A stretch of DNA of 64,000 nucleotides, taken from positions 54,775 through 118,774 of the forward strand of contig NZ_JAFGYY010000018.1 of the NCBI RefSeq assembly GCF_017491605.1, in the 5' to 3' direction. The notes under the pieces were generated by a model. That model did no database searches and had not been told where the DNA came from. It worked only from the letters and a program-made list of their open reading frames with translations. The position numbers and the translations under genes were made by a program. Each line of letters begins with the position of its first letter. Within the stretch, counting starts at the first letter, position 1. Shown piece by piece: positions 7,988-15,028 of this stretch. Source of the stretch: Pseudomonas sp. 30_B. Its GTDB lineage: Bacteria > Pseudomonadota > Gammaproteobacteria > Pseudomonadales > Pseudomonadaceae.

Positions 7988-8818
7988 TCAGGCTTTCAAC
8001 TGGCGCAGGCCATCGGCCAGCAGCCACAGGGCACGATTCAGGCGCAGGTCCTGGTCGATACCCTGCACAGGGCGGGTGCGCTGACGACGCCCGTTGCCGC
8101 CGCGACCGAGCAGGCCGCCGCGAATGAGGTTTTCCTGGGTGCGGTTGAACACGCTCCATAGGTCGGCGCGGTTGTCGTCGAGACGGCGCGGGGCCAACAC
8201 CTGCCGCTCGGCAATCGGTGCAGGCTTGTCGGGGTTGTCATACTTGAGGGCGAGTGCGGCACGGGCGAAGACTTCGGCCTCGCCGCCGTCCAGCCTGACG
8301 GCGCGCATGGCCTCGCGGGACGCCTGTGCCTGTTCGAAGCCGTGCAGCACCTCGTAGGCGCCCTCGATCACCTGGGCGGCCACGTCGCCCTTGTGCGGCA
8401 CGCGCACGTCCGCCACGGTGTCGCCGCAGACCAGACCGTTCTGGCAGACGAAGCGGAACATGCCGGCGAGCATCTGGTAGCTGCTCGTCCCGTCGTGCGA
8501 GTTCAGCAGGATGATTTCGTTGGCTTCGCCTCGGGCGTCGATCTGGCTGGCGTGGCGCAGCCGGATCATGTGCTTGGTGAAGTCGCGCCGGTCATCCCGG
8601 CGCACACGGGTCTGGCACACCATGAAGGGCTCGAAGCCTTCGCCGCGCAGCTCCTGCAGCACGGTCGCGGTCGGGATGTAGCTGTAGCGCTCGGAGCGGC
8701 TTTCGTGCGGGGCCTCGGCGAAGATGGACGGGGCCACGGCGCGAATCTGCTCATCCGACAAGGGGGATTCCGAGCGCAGCACCGGGGAGCGGTACGAGAA
8801 GCGGGAAGCAAGTTGCAT
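7988..8818 (-). CDS. DUF932 phage/plasmid-like protein
   Basis: A 276-residue protein of the DUF932 family, which is common on conjugative elements and plasmids. The typical blocks are present: SDEQIRAVAPSIFAEAPHESRSERYSYIPTATVL, MIRLRHAS, EIILLNSHDGTSSYQMLAGMFRFVCQNGLV and a long helical C-terminus ending in LNRALWLLADGLRQLKA. Function is unproven. ATG 8818 has an aggag site, and the 10 upstream codons are excluded. It is flanked on both sides by long gene-free structured regions. Confidence 0.85.
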   Translation of the reverse strand: MQLASRFSYRSPVLRSESPLSDEQIRAVAPSIFAEAPHESRSERYSYIPTATVLQELRGEGFEPFMVCQTRVRRDDRRDFTKHMIRLRHASQIDARGEANEIILLNSHDGTSSYQMLAGMFRFVCQNGLVCGDTVADVRVPHKGDVAAQVIEGAYEVLHGFEQAQASREAMRAVRLDGGEAEVFARAALALKYDNPDKPAPIAERQVLAPRRLDDNRADLWSVFNRTQENLIRGGLLGRGGNGRRQRTRPVQGIDQDLRLNRALWLLADGLRQLKA

Positions 8819-9650
8819 GGTCGTTCTCCTGACAAGGATTGCTGTCAAAAACCATCACCGGATTCCTAGATTCGGAGCCCGCTTTCGGCTCTTCCGGTGG
8901 GGTCGGCGCGGAGACCTGGGCCGGCCTCGTTGCCACCGTCTTTCCTGAGTTCATCGCCCGCGACGGTCAGGAGCGCGCGGACGGGGGCCGTCAAAGGAGA
9001 CAAGCGCCGGGTAGGTGCGGCCCGCAGGCGCAGCCGAGGACACGGCCCGGCGCGCCTTGACGGCTCAAGGCTGCGGGCTACAGTCGCGACAAGGTGATGA
9101 AGTCAGGGAAAGGCGGATCGACAGGCAACGGCCACAGCGTTAGCGCAGACGCCACGCAAGCGCAGCGCGCAGGCCCTGCGTAGCCGGGCCGAAAGCATCA
9201 GCCGAACGCAGTGAGGGAACGATGGAAACCCGAATGGGGCGAGACTCGCCCAGCGTGGCTCGATGCACCGCACGACAGCGCGCCCGGCCATTAGCCGGGG
9301 ATGTCCAAAGGACAGAGGTACCTGAGAACAAGCTGAACAAGAGGACCTGAGGTACCGACAAGCCCACACCGGGTCAATACGCTGCGAAGCACCACCAACA
9401 CTCAGCGCTGACAATCCCTGGTCAGCGAGTAGCTGCCCTTGACCTGCAACCAGGCCAACACGTCCGCCAAGTGCCAGATCGATGCACTATCCAACCCGAA
9501 CTAAGCGACACGGAGCTGGTTTAGGTAATCGGAAAAACCGTCACTCCGAGTGACTCATTCTCGACCACGAGAAACCATCCAGATGCGGTGTGCTGGCCTC
9601 ATAATCCGCTCCATCGCCAGCGCTCATACAATCCAAGGCGCCGACGTAAT
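8819..9650. ncRNA. Candidate structured RNA region, 832 bases without a gene
   Basis: No convincing frame covers this stretch. At 8987-9064 there is a nested structure: outer arms gccgtcaaagg (8987-8997) and ccttgacggc (9055-9064), and inside them a perfect 8-bp pair gcgccggg (9004-9011) with cccggcgc (9046-9053) enclosing a GC-rich apex. Further right are a tight gggcgag-a-ctcgccc palindrome near 9238, ccggccattagccgg near 9283, and two ggtacc sites embedded in related sequence (9317-9356). RNA function is inferred from base pairing and lack of coding; the strand is unknown. Confidence 0.4.
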
Positions 9651-10847
9651 CTAGCCGAAGGTTTTCATAAATGGCTCAGCAGACTGGCGGATTGCCGCGG
9701 CCACATTCGGAGCCTGCTCGCACAGCTCATTCGAGCGGCCCAGCACCCGCTCCAGTGCTTGTAACTGCTCACGAATGACCTCCTCCGGCCGAGCCACATC
9801 GCACACCTTGGCGAACTCCAGCAGCCCCTGCCGCGAGGCGAACAATGACTTGTTGCCGACCAGATCCAGCGCCAATACGTCCTCTGGAATGTAGGCCGTG
9901 GTGTTGACGATGTCGTAGGCCGGAGCCAGCCGCGCATCGCGCTGCGTAGGGTCGGAATACAGTAGCCCGAAGTTCTTCAGATGGGCATCTCCATTTCCGA
10001 CGATGCAGCTCAGGCTAACCATGGCAAACAACTGCGCCAATGAACCCTGCACCTGCTCGGGCGGGCAGAACAGGCGGATGGCCTTGGCGATGGCCGAATA
10101 ACTCTTGCTGTATTTCTGCTCCGCAGCCAGCCCCATCAATGCAGCCATGTCCTCGAAGCCAATGGGATCGAGCTGCTCGTCCCGGTCGAAGCGGCGCATG
10201 ACGAACAGCTTGGTGTTATCGGACAGGTAGAACTCCGGCACCGCAATCCCAGCCTCCCTGGCAACGGACATGCAGAGGAACTCATTAATCGCCAACCCCG
10301 GAAACTCGTCCCGACCGCTCTTGATGATCAGGTCGGAGGTCTTCGAGGTAAAACGCTGTGGCGCGGCGTCCTGCTGCTCTGGCACCAGTACCTTGGGCTG
10401 CACGCCCGAGATTCCGGCGCGCAAAATGTAACGATCCACCAGGCCGGCAAAAATGTCCTCGGCACCATCCCAGGTCAGGATTTCTTCCAGCTTTTCCCCA
10501 GGAAACTGCTGCCTTCGCAAGAGCGCATCGACCTCTGCTGAGCTCACCGCGACTCGCCCGATAGGCGAGCTGCTGCCGGACAGAGCCAGCAGCAACATCG
10601 GGTCGACATTCACCACCTTGGCCAGTCGATTGCGCAACTGTTCCAGGACATAGCCTTCCGGCAGGTTCATCTGGAAGATCGGATGCAGCTCCCGGTGGCG
10701 GTATTCCTCCAGGCGCACGGGCATCAGCAAACTGATCGCAGCCTGCTCTTGGGCTCCCTCGTGGTAGCGAAACAGATAATCCCCGGCACTGCTGAGGATC
10801 TTCCCGCTATCCCCCTCTGGCGTTGAAACCTGCAACACGGTAGCCAT
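9651..10847 (-). CDS. hipA: HipA-family toxin, serine/threonine kinase
   Basis: A full-length 398-residue HipA-like kinase. An N-terminal HipA_N region (about residues 1-110) precedes the kinase core: LIIKSGRDEFPGLAINEF with the ATP-contacting lysine near 176, the catalytic loop GNGDAHLKN at 284-292 and the APAYDIVNT metal site near 310. Known HipA enzymes phosphorylate a glutamyl-tRNA synthetase and cause dormancy. It overlaps hipB by one base (TGATG), the standard antitoxin-first order. In an integrated element it probably serves as an addiction or defence module. No motif is missing. Confidence 0.9.
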   Translation of the reverse strand: MATVLQVSTPEGDSGKILSSAGDYLFRYHEGAQEQAAISLLMPVRLEEYRHRELHPIFQMNLPEGYVLEQLRNRLAKVVNVDPMLLLALSGSSSPIGRVAVSSAEVDALLRRQQFPGEKLEEILTWDGAEDIFAGLVDRYILRAGISGVQPKVLVPEQQDAAPQRFTSKTSDLIIKSGRDEFPGLAINEFLCMSVAREAGIAVPEFYLSDNTKLFVMRRFDRDEQLDPIGFEDMAALMGLAAEQKYSKSYSAIAKAIRLFCPPEQVQGSLAQLFAMVSLSCIVGNGDAHLKNFGLLYSDPTQRDARLAPAYDIVNTTAYIPEDVLALDLVGNKSLFASRQGLLEFAKVCDVARPEEVIREQLQALERVLGRSNELCEQAPNVAAAIRQSAEPFMKTFG

Positions 10848-11098
10848 CAGTCAAACACTCCCTGGATTTCATCCAACGTCGGCATGGCAGCGGGCACCAG
10901 CGCGAACTCACAGTCCAGGGCTCCCAGTACGCGCGCATAGGCCATCATGCCCACCGACAAGTCGCCCCTCTCGATGGCGATGATCTTTTGCCGGGTGATG
11001 CCAGCCAAGACCGCCAGCTTGGCCTGGGTCAGACCGCGATTCAGGCGGCGCTGCCGGATCTGCTCGCCAAGGCGCCTCGTGATAAGGGAATAATCCAT
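10847..11098 (-). CDS. hipB: HipB-family antitoxin
   Basis: An 83-residue DNA-binding antitoxin with an XRE helix-turn-helix (LGEQIRQRRLNRGLTQAKLAVLAGITRQKIIAIERGDLSVG) and a short C-terminal tail (PTLDEIQGVFD) that could insert into HipA. I chose ATG 11098 over an ATG 18 bases upstream because the earlier one lies inside the operator repeat. No clear ribosome site precedes it, as the operator occupies that space. Known HipB proteins repress their own promoter, which fits the repeats at 11104-11144. Confidence 0.85.
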   Translation of the reverse strand: MDYSLITRRLGEQIRQRRLNRGLTQAKLAVLAGITRQKIIAIERGDLSVGMMAYARVLGALDCEFALVPAAMPTLDEIQGVFD

Positions 11099-11103
11099 GT
11101 TCT

Positions 11104-11144
11104 GTATACGTAACAAATTAAATTAAATGTAACGTATACCTAAC
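11104..11144 (-). promoter_or_regulatory. hipBA promoter/operator repeats
   Basis: Three copies of one motif lie just upstream of hipB: gtatacgtaac (11104-11114), gtaacgtatac (11129-11139, inverted, one mismatch) and gtatacctaac (11134-11144). An AT-only stretch between the first two could hold the -10 region. This is the arrangement expected for HipB autorepression. Binding is inferred. Confidence 0.6.
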
Positions 11145-11211
11145 CCATGAAAAAATCAAAGTGGATTAGACCGGCCATACTCGAGCAGCAAAGCCAGCTT
11201 GCACTTGTGCC

Positions 11212-12507
11212 TCACCGCTCTTCTGGCCCTCGCCATTTCATCAACATGCCAAGCGTATCCATCTCCCCAACAAGCTCCCTGGCAATGGCTAGGCGCCCCA
11301 GCAACACCTCCCTCTCCTCGCTAGTCCGCGACAAAGCTTCGTCCTCGGCCTCGCGGAAGAATGCCTGTATCCGCCGGACGTCATCCCAGGCACGAATGGC
11401 CTCAAGCAGCTCTTGTCGGGCTTCGGACCTAGCCTTTTCCTGGCGCTCCCGCTCCCACCGCGCCTCCAGTCGCCGCCACTCTTCTTCCTGCTCCCGCCTT
11501 CGGATCTCAGCCTGGCGCTCGCCCTCCTCGACAAGGCCGGCAATAGTGGTCGCCGCCTTTGCCAGGTAGTCGACTATTTCGTCCAGCTGTCCCCGGAGTT
11601 CGCGCGCCTTGGCCTCCGGCCAGCGATACACCCAATCCGCGACCGGATAAGGACTGAATGCCTGGAGGCACAGACGCCCGGTAGCGAAGTGTTTGTGCGT
11701 GGTCCAGCTCCAACTGGGCATCGGACGACGTCGCTCGGCAGCCGGTAGCTTGCCAAGAGGGATGTACTCCCCATCGACGTACCGCGCCTCCAGCTCCTCG
11801 GTCATCTCGAAAAGAGTCAGGCCGATAGCGACGGAGCCCACGAAGACAACAGTCGCCTTGGTGGGATGCCAAAGGCTCGGATAACGATTGTTAACCGTCT
11901 TCCCGGGCTTCTCCCTTTCCTCAACGGAAGCGCGGGAATAGGTGCGATCGCTCGGCGCGAGCATGACCCGATATCCAGCGGCCTCCAGCCTGAGGAACAG
12001 GGCATTGGCCATATCCAGCGCATCGTCGAGCATCGGCCCCGATACCACTACATCCACCAGGCGCCTCTGCGAAGGCTTCAGGTAGCCGCTGTCGATCACC
12101 TTTCCCTTGGTAAAAAGGTCTCGTACACCGCTGACCAAGGGATGGCGCGCTGAGCGCGAAATACGTGGCCGCGGACGGGCAACCTGGCTCTCCGGCGGCT
12201 TGGGAAGCGGATACCTCGCCGGCCCTGGGGCATCGCCTCTTCGCCATATCAAATGGTCTCCCGGGCGTGCGTCAGGCAAGGGTACCTGGGGACTTGGCTT
12301 GCCATGTTCGAGCTTTGCCCAGTGGCCGCGCGGCGGGCGCGGCACGTTCATGGAGGTGCAGACCCTCGCCATGAAGCTCGACGAAACCCCATAGCGCTCG
12401 GCCACCCTGAGCATAGGGTGGCGCCATACCTCATCGTAGAGCGCCTCCCGGGACACCTGCCCGGGCGGATCATCGCCATCCATAGCATCCGTCGGAACTG
12501 AGTTCAC
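11212..12507 (-). CDS. Uncharacterised 431-residue protein with a coiled-coil tail
   Basis: I do not know this protein's function. The N-terminal 60 residues (VSREALYDEVWRHPMLRVAERYGVSSSFMARVCTSMNVPRPPRGHWAKLEHGK in pieces) look like an HTH-type module: a helix pair around AERYGVSSSFMARVC and a conserved PRPPRGHWAKL. A middle alpha/beta domain follows (about 150-290). The C-terminal 120 residues are a highly charged helix rich in Glu, Arg and Gln, probably a coiled coil. The start is GTG 12507, seven bases after a perfect AGGAGG. It sits between hipBA and the integrase, a typical cargo slot, so a defence or DNA-binding role is possible but unproven. Confidence 0.6.
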   Translation of the reverse strand: MNSVPTDAMDGDDPPGQVSREALYDEVWRHPMLRVAERYGVSSSFMARVCTSMNVPRPPRGHWAKLEHGKPSPQVPLPDARPGDHLIWRRGDAPGPARYPLPKPPESQVARPRPRISRSARHPLVSGVRDLFTKGKVIDSGYLKPSQRRLVDVVVSGPMLDDALDMANALFLRLEAAGYRVMLAPSDRTYSRASVEEREKPGKTVNNRYPSLWHPTKATVVFVGSVAIGLTLFEMTEELEARYVDGEYIPLGKLPAAERRRPMPSWSWTTHKHFATGRLCLQAFSPYPVADWVYRWPEAKARELRGQLDEIVDYLAKAATTIAGLVEEGERQAEIRRREQEEEWRRLEARWERERQEKARSEARQELLEAIRAWDDVRRIQAFFREAEDEALSRTSEEREVLLGRLAIARELVGEMDTLGMLMKWRGPEER

Positions 12508-12670
12508 CCACAATCCTCCTGTCGCCCAAGTCTCATATGCCATCAATGCCCGCGTCGCCTGTCCACTCGTGGCTTCCCCTTTGCTTGGACACGCAGCAAA
12601 TCGCCACAACGGGTTGCCCTTCATCTGGTCTGCCTTGAGCATGACACCGTCATGCCAAGAGGCAGATGCC

Positions 12671-13081
12671 ATGTCAGACGCCAGCAGGCAACCCCTGCCC
12701 AACCGGCTTTCTTGCCCACCACGCGTTATCCGGGCCGGGGCGGCGCCCGCTTATCTCGGGATGTGCAGAGATGAGTTCAACAAGACCGTACGCCCATATG
12801 TCCGCGAATTTCGCATAGGCCTGCAAGGCATCGGCTTTGATCGCGAGGAACTGGACGCCTGGGTAGACGACTACATCGAACGAGCGGTTATTGAAAAGAA
12901 CGGTGCCCAGGGACAAGATCGATTCCGCAGCGAGCGCCAAGGAGAAAAACCATGGCGCGAAAAACCATCACTGGCCTCTACGAGAGAAACGGAATCTGGC
13001 ATGTCGACAAGGTCGTCAGAGGTCAGCGACTTCAAGAAAGCACTGGAACAAGCAACCGGGAGGAAGCAGAACAGTACCTGA
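12671..13081 (+). CDS. Small HTH protein overlapping the integrase, possible excision factor
   Basis: A 136-residue protein. About residues 20-75 (PPRVIRAGAAPAYLGMCRDEFNKTVRPYVREFRIGLQGIGFDREELDAWVDDYIER in pieces) form an AlpA/excisionase-like winged HTH ending in the usual strand and DxWxD helix. The last 43 codons overlap the first 130 bases of the integrase gene in another frame, so the two are translated from one message. A role as recombination directionality factor or integrase regulator is inferred. The long overlap is unusual. Confidence 0.6.
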   Translation: MSDASRQPLPNRLSCPPRVIRAGAAPAYLGMCRDEFNKTVRPYVREFRIGLQGIGFDREELDAWVDDYIERAVIEKNGAQGQDRFRSERQGEKPWREKPSLASTRETESGMSTRSSEVSDFKKALEQATGRKQNST

Positions 13082-14151
13082 TACACCGGCTCGAGAAGCT
13101 GCGAGAAGAGAAGGTCTACGGTATTCGCCGAATCAGGAGCTGGCGAGAAGCCGCCACACGCTACCTGGTGGAATACAAGGACATGCCGTCGATCGGCCTG
13201 GCCGCCATCTACCTTGAGCAGTTGGATCCCTACATCGGCAACCTACCGCTCACGCACGTCGATGACGAGTCGCTTGCCCCGTACATCAAGGACAAACTGA
13301 AGCCGGGCAGGACATCGACCGGCAAGGTGAAGCCTGGAGTAACCCCAAGGACGGTGAACATCGCCCTGGAGAGAGTCATCCGTATTCTCAACCTATGCGC
13401 CCGAAAATGGCGCGATGAAGAGAAACGGCCCTGGCTGGACACGGTACCGATGATCAGCAAGCTGGACGAGAAGCGATCGAGGCGAACGCCCTACCCGCTT
13501 TCGTGGGAAGAGCAATCGCTGCTGTTCTCGGAACTGCCGGACCACCTGCGGCGAATGGCGCTCTACAAGGTCAACTGCGGCTCTCGGGAGCAGGAAGTGG
13601 TCAAGCTGAGGTGGGACTGGGAGATCCCGGTACCGGAGCTGGATACCAGCGTGTTCCTGATTCCTTCGGACTTTGGAGGTAGGGACAAGGGATCAGGTGT
13701 GAAGAACGGAGAGGAACGGCTGGTTGTGCTGAACACGGTGGCCAAATCGGTCATCGAGGGGCAGCGCGGCCTAGATCCGGTCTGGGTATTCCCGTATGGG
13801 ATGCCCGACAGGAACGGCAAGGCGACACCGGTTCATCGGATGAACGATTCCGCCTGGAAGAAGGCGCGGATCCGGGCGGCGAAGAAGTATCAGGAACGCT
13901 TCCTGCGACCGGCACCGAAGGGATTTGCTTCGATCCGCATTCACGACCTGAAGCACACCTTCGGGAGAAGGCTCCGGGCAGCCGGTGTAACCGAGGAAGA
14001 CAGGCGGGCCCTGCTGGGCCACAAGAACGGTAGCATCACCAGTCACTACTCGGCGGCGGAGCTGGGAAAACTGATCGATGAGGCCAACAAGATATCGGCG
14101 ACGGACTCGCGAGGGCCGGCGCTGACGATACTGAGGAGGAAGGCAGGATGA
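12952..14151 (+). CDS. int: Tyrosine site-specific integrase
   Basis: A 399-residue tyrosine recombinase that would insert and excise the element. An N-terminal arm-binding and core-binding region (1-175) precedes the catalytic domain: Arg212 (CGSREQEV), His331 and Lys334 in HDLKHTFGRRLRAAG, His357 (LLGHKNG) and Tyr366 (SITSHYSAAE). The second arginine of the usual HxxR box is lysine, a variant found in several phage-like integrases. A caaggag site precedes the ATG. The gene ends 72 bases from the tRNA-Pro 3' end and points at it, as expected for tRNA-targeted elements. Confidence 0.92.
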   Translation: MARKTITGLYERNGIWHVDKVVRGQRLQESTGTSNREEAEQYLIHRLEKLREEKVYGIRRIRSWREAATRYLVEYKDMPSIGLAAIYLEQLDPYIGNLPLTHVDDESLAPYIKDKLKPGRTSTGKVKPGVTPRTVNIALERVIRILNLCARKWRDEEKRPWLDTVPMISKLDEKRSRRTPYPLSWEEQSLLFSELPDHLRRMALYKVNCGSREQEVVKLRWDWEIPVPELDTSVFLIPSDFGGRDKGSGVKNGEERLVVLNTVAKSVIEGQRGLDPVWVFPYGMPDRNGKATPVHRMNDSAWKKARIRAAKKYQERFLRPAPKGFASIRIHDLKHTFGRRLRAAGVTEEDRRALLGHKNGSITSHYSAAELGKLIDEANKISATDSRGPALTILRRKAG

Positions 14152-14177
14152 AAAGTCCCGCAAAAGTCCCTGAAACG

Positions 14178-14206
14178 AAAAAGGCCAGCTCATCTCTGAA
14201 CTGGCC
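14178..14206 (-). terminator. Rho-independent terminator of tRNA-Pro
   Basis: On the minus strand a ggccag...ctggcc stem (14183-14206) is followed by TTTTT (14178-14182). It ends the tRNA-Pro transcript. Whether this hairpin belongs to the chromosome or came with the element depends on the unresolved junction. Confidence 0.75.
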
Positions 14207-14223
14207 TAAGTCGTGGAGTTATT

Positions 14224-14301
<78 letters not shown>

Positions 14302-14385
14302 CGTTGCTTCCGAGTTCCCTCAGAAGCGGATCGCACTATACCCCAAGCATTTGCTTTGGAGAAGTGCTTTTTTCATTTTTTTCAG

Positions 14386-14742
14386 TTACTTGCGCAGCAC
14401 ATGCAGCACATCTTCCAATTCGGCGATCATCTGCCGGATCAGTTGCTTGTACTGGGTGGCGTCTTCGCGTGCTTCGTCGCCGGTGAGGCGCTGACGAGCG
14501 CCGCCGATGGTGAAGCCCTGGTCGTAGAGCAGCGCGCGGATCTGGCGAATCATGAGGACATCCTGGCGCTGGTAGTAGCGCCGGTTGCCTCGTCGCTTGA
14601 CCGGGTTGAGTTGCGGGAACTCCTGTTCCCAGTACCGCAGCACGTGCGGCTTCACCGCGCAAAGATCGCTCACTTCACCGATGGTGAAGTAGCGCTTGCC
14701 CGGAATGGGGGGCAGCTCGTCGTTATGACTTGGTTCCAGCAT
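14386..14742 (-). CDS. MerR-family transcriptional regulator
   Basis: A 118-residue regulator with an N-terminal MerR winged HTH (RYFTIGEVSDLCAVKPHVLRYWEQEFPQLNP) and a helical C-terminus (KQLIRQMIAELEDVL) for dimerisation. There is no metal-binding cysteine cluster, so the signal is unknown. It matches the short MerR-like gene that follows ihfA throughout Pseudomonas. ATG 14742 lies inside the end of ihfA, so the two genes overlap by 20 bases and are probably co-expressed. Confidence 0.9.
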   Translation of the reverse strand: MLEPSHNDELPPIPGKRYFTIGEVSDLCAVKPHVLRYWEQEFPQLNPVKRRGNRRYYQRQDVLMIRQIRALLYDQGFTIGGARQRLTGDEAREDATQYKQLIRQMIAELEDVLHVLRK

Positions 14743-15025
14743 AAGCCTCAACCCTGGCCTTCAGTTTCTGCCCTGGACGAAAGGTGACGACGCGCCGGGC
14801 TGTGATCGGGATTTCCTCTCCCGTCTTCGGGTTGCGTCCGGGACGCTGGCGCTTGTCGCGCAGGTCGAAGTTGCCGAAACCCGACAACTTCACCTGTTCG
14901 TTATGCTCCAGCGCCTGGCGGATCTCTTCGAAGAAGAGCTCCACCAGTTCCTTGGCTTCCCGCTTATTCAGGCCCAGCTCTTCGTACAGACGTTCAGCAA
15001 TTTCAGCTTTCGTCAGAGCCCCCAT
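14723..15025 (-). CDS. ihfA: Integration host factor subunit alpha
   Basis: A 100-residue HU/IHF-fold protein that bends DNA as a heterodimer with IhfB, helping recombination, replication and sigma-54 promoters. Visible marks are the helical N-terminus MGALTKAEIAERLYEELGL, the FGNFDLRDKRQRPGRNPKTGEEIPI beta arm with the intercalating proline in RNPKTG, and VVTFRPGQKLKARVE. Its ribosome site (aaggaag) lies within the end of pheT, so it is translated from the pheST message. Confidence 0.97.
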   Translation of the reverse strand: MGALTKAEIAERLYEELGLNKREAKELVELFFEEIRQALEHNEQVKLSGFGNFDLRDKRQRPGRNPKTGEEIPITARRVVTFRPGQKLKARVEAYAGTKS

Positions 15026-15028
15026 ACG

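Larger units (their letters stand above)
1..14223. mobile_element. Integrative and conjugative element, one end only
   Basis: Seen: a tyrosine integrase ends 72 bases from the 3' end of a tRNA-Pro gene, and from there to the left edge runs a set of plasmid-type genes (RepA, ParA, ribbon-helix-helix protein, TraF peptidase, DUF2285, DUF2958, DUF736, DUF932, DUF2840) plus a hipBA cargo. Known: this backbone recurs in conjugative elements of the broad Tn4371-like type, where relaxase, TraG and Trb genes follow TraF. Inferred: transfer genes and the second attachment site lie left of base 1. The exact junction is not resolved. A copy of the tRNA 3' end should mark the far end if the tRNA is the target. 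Confidence 0.85.
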
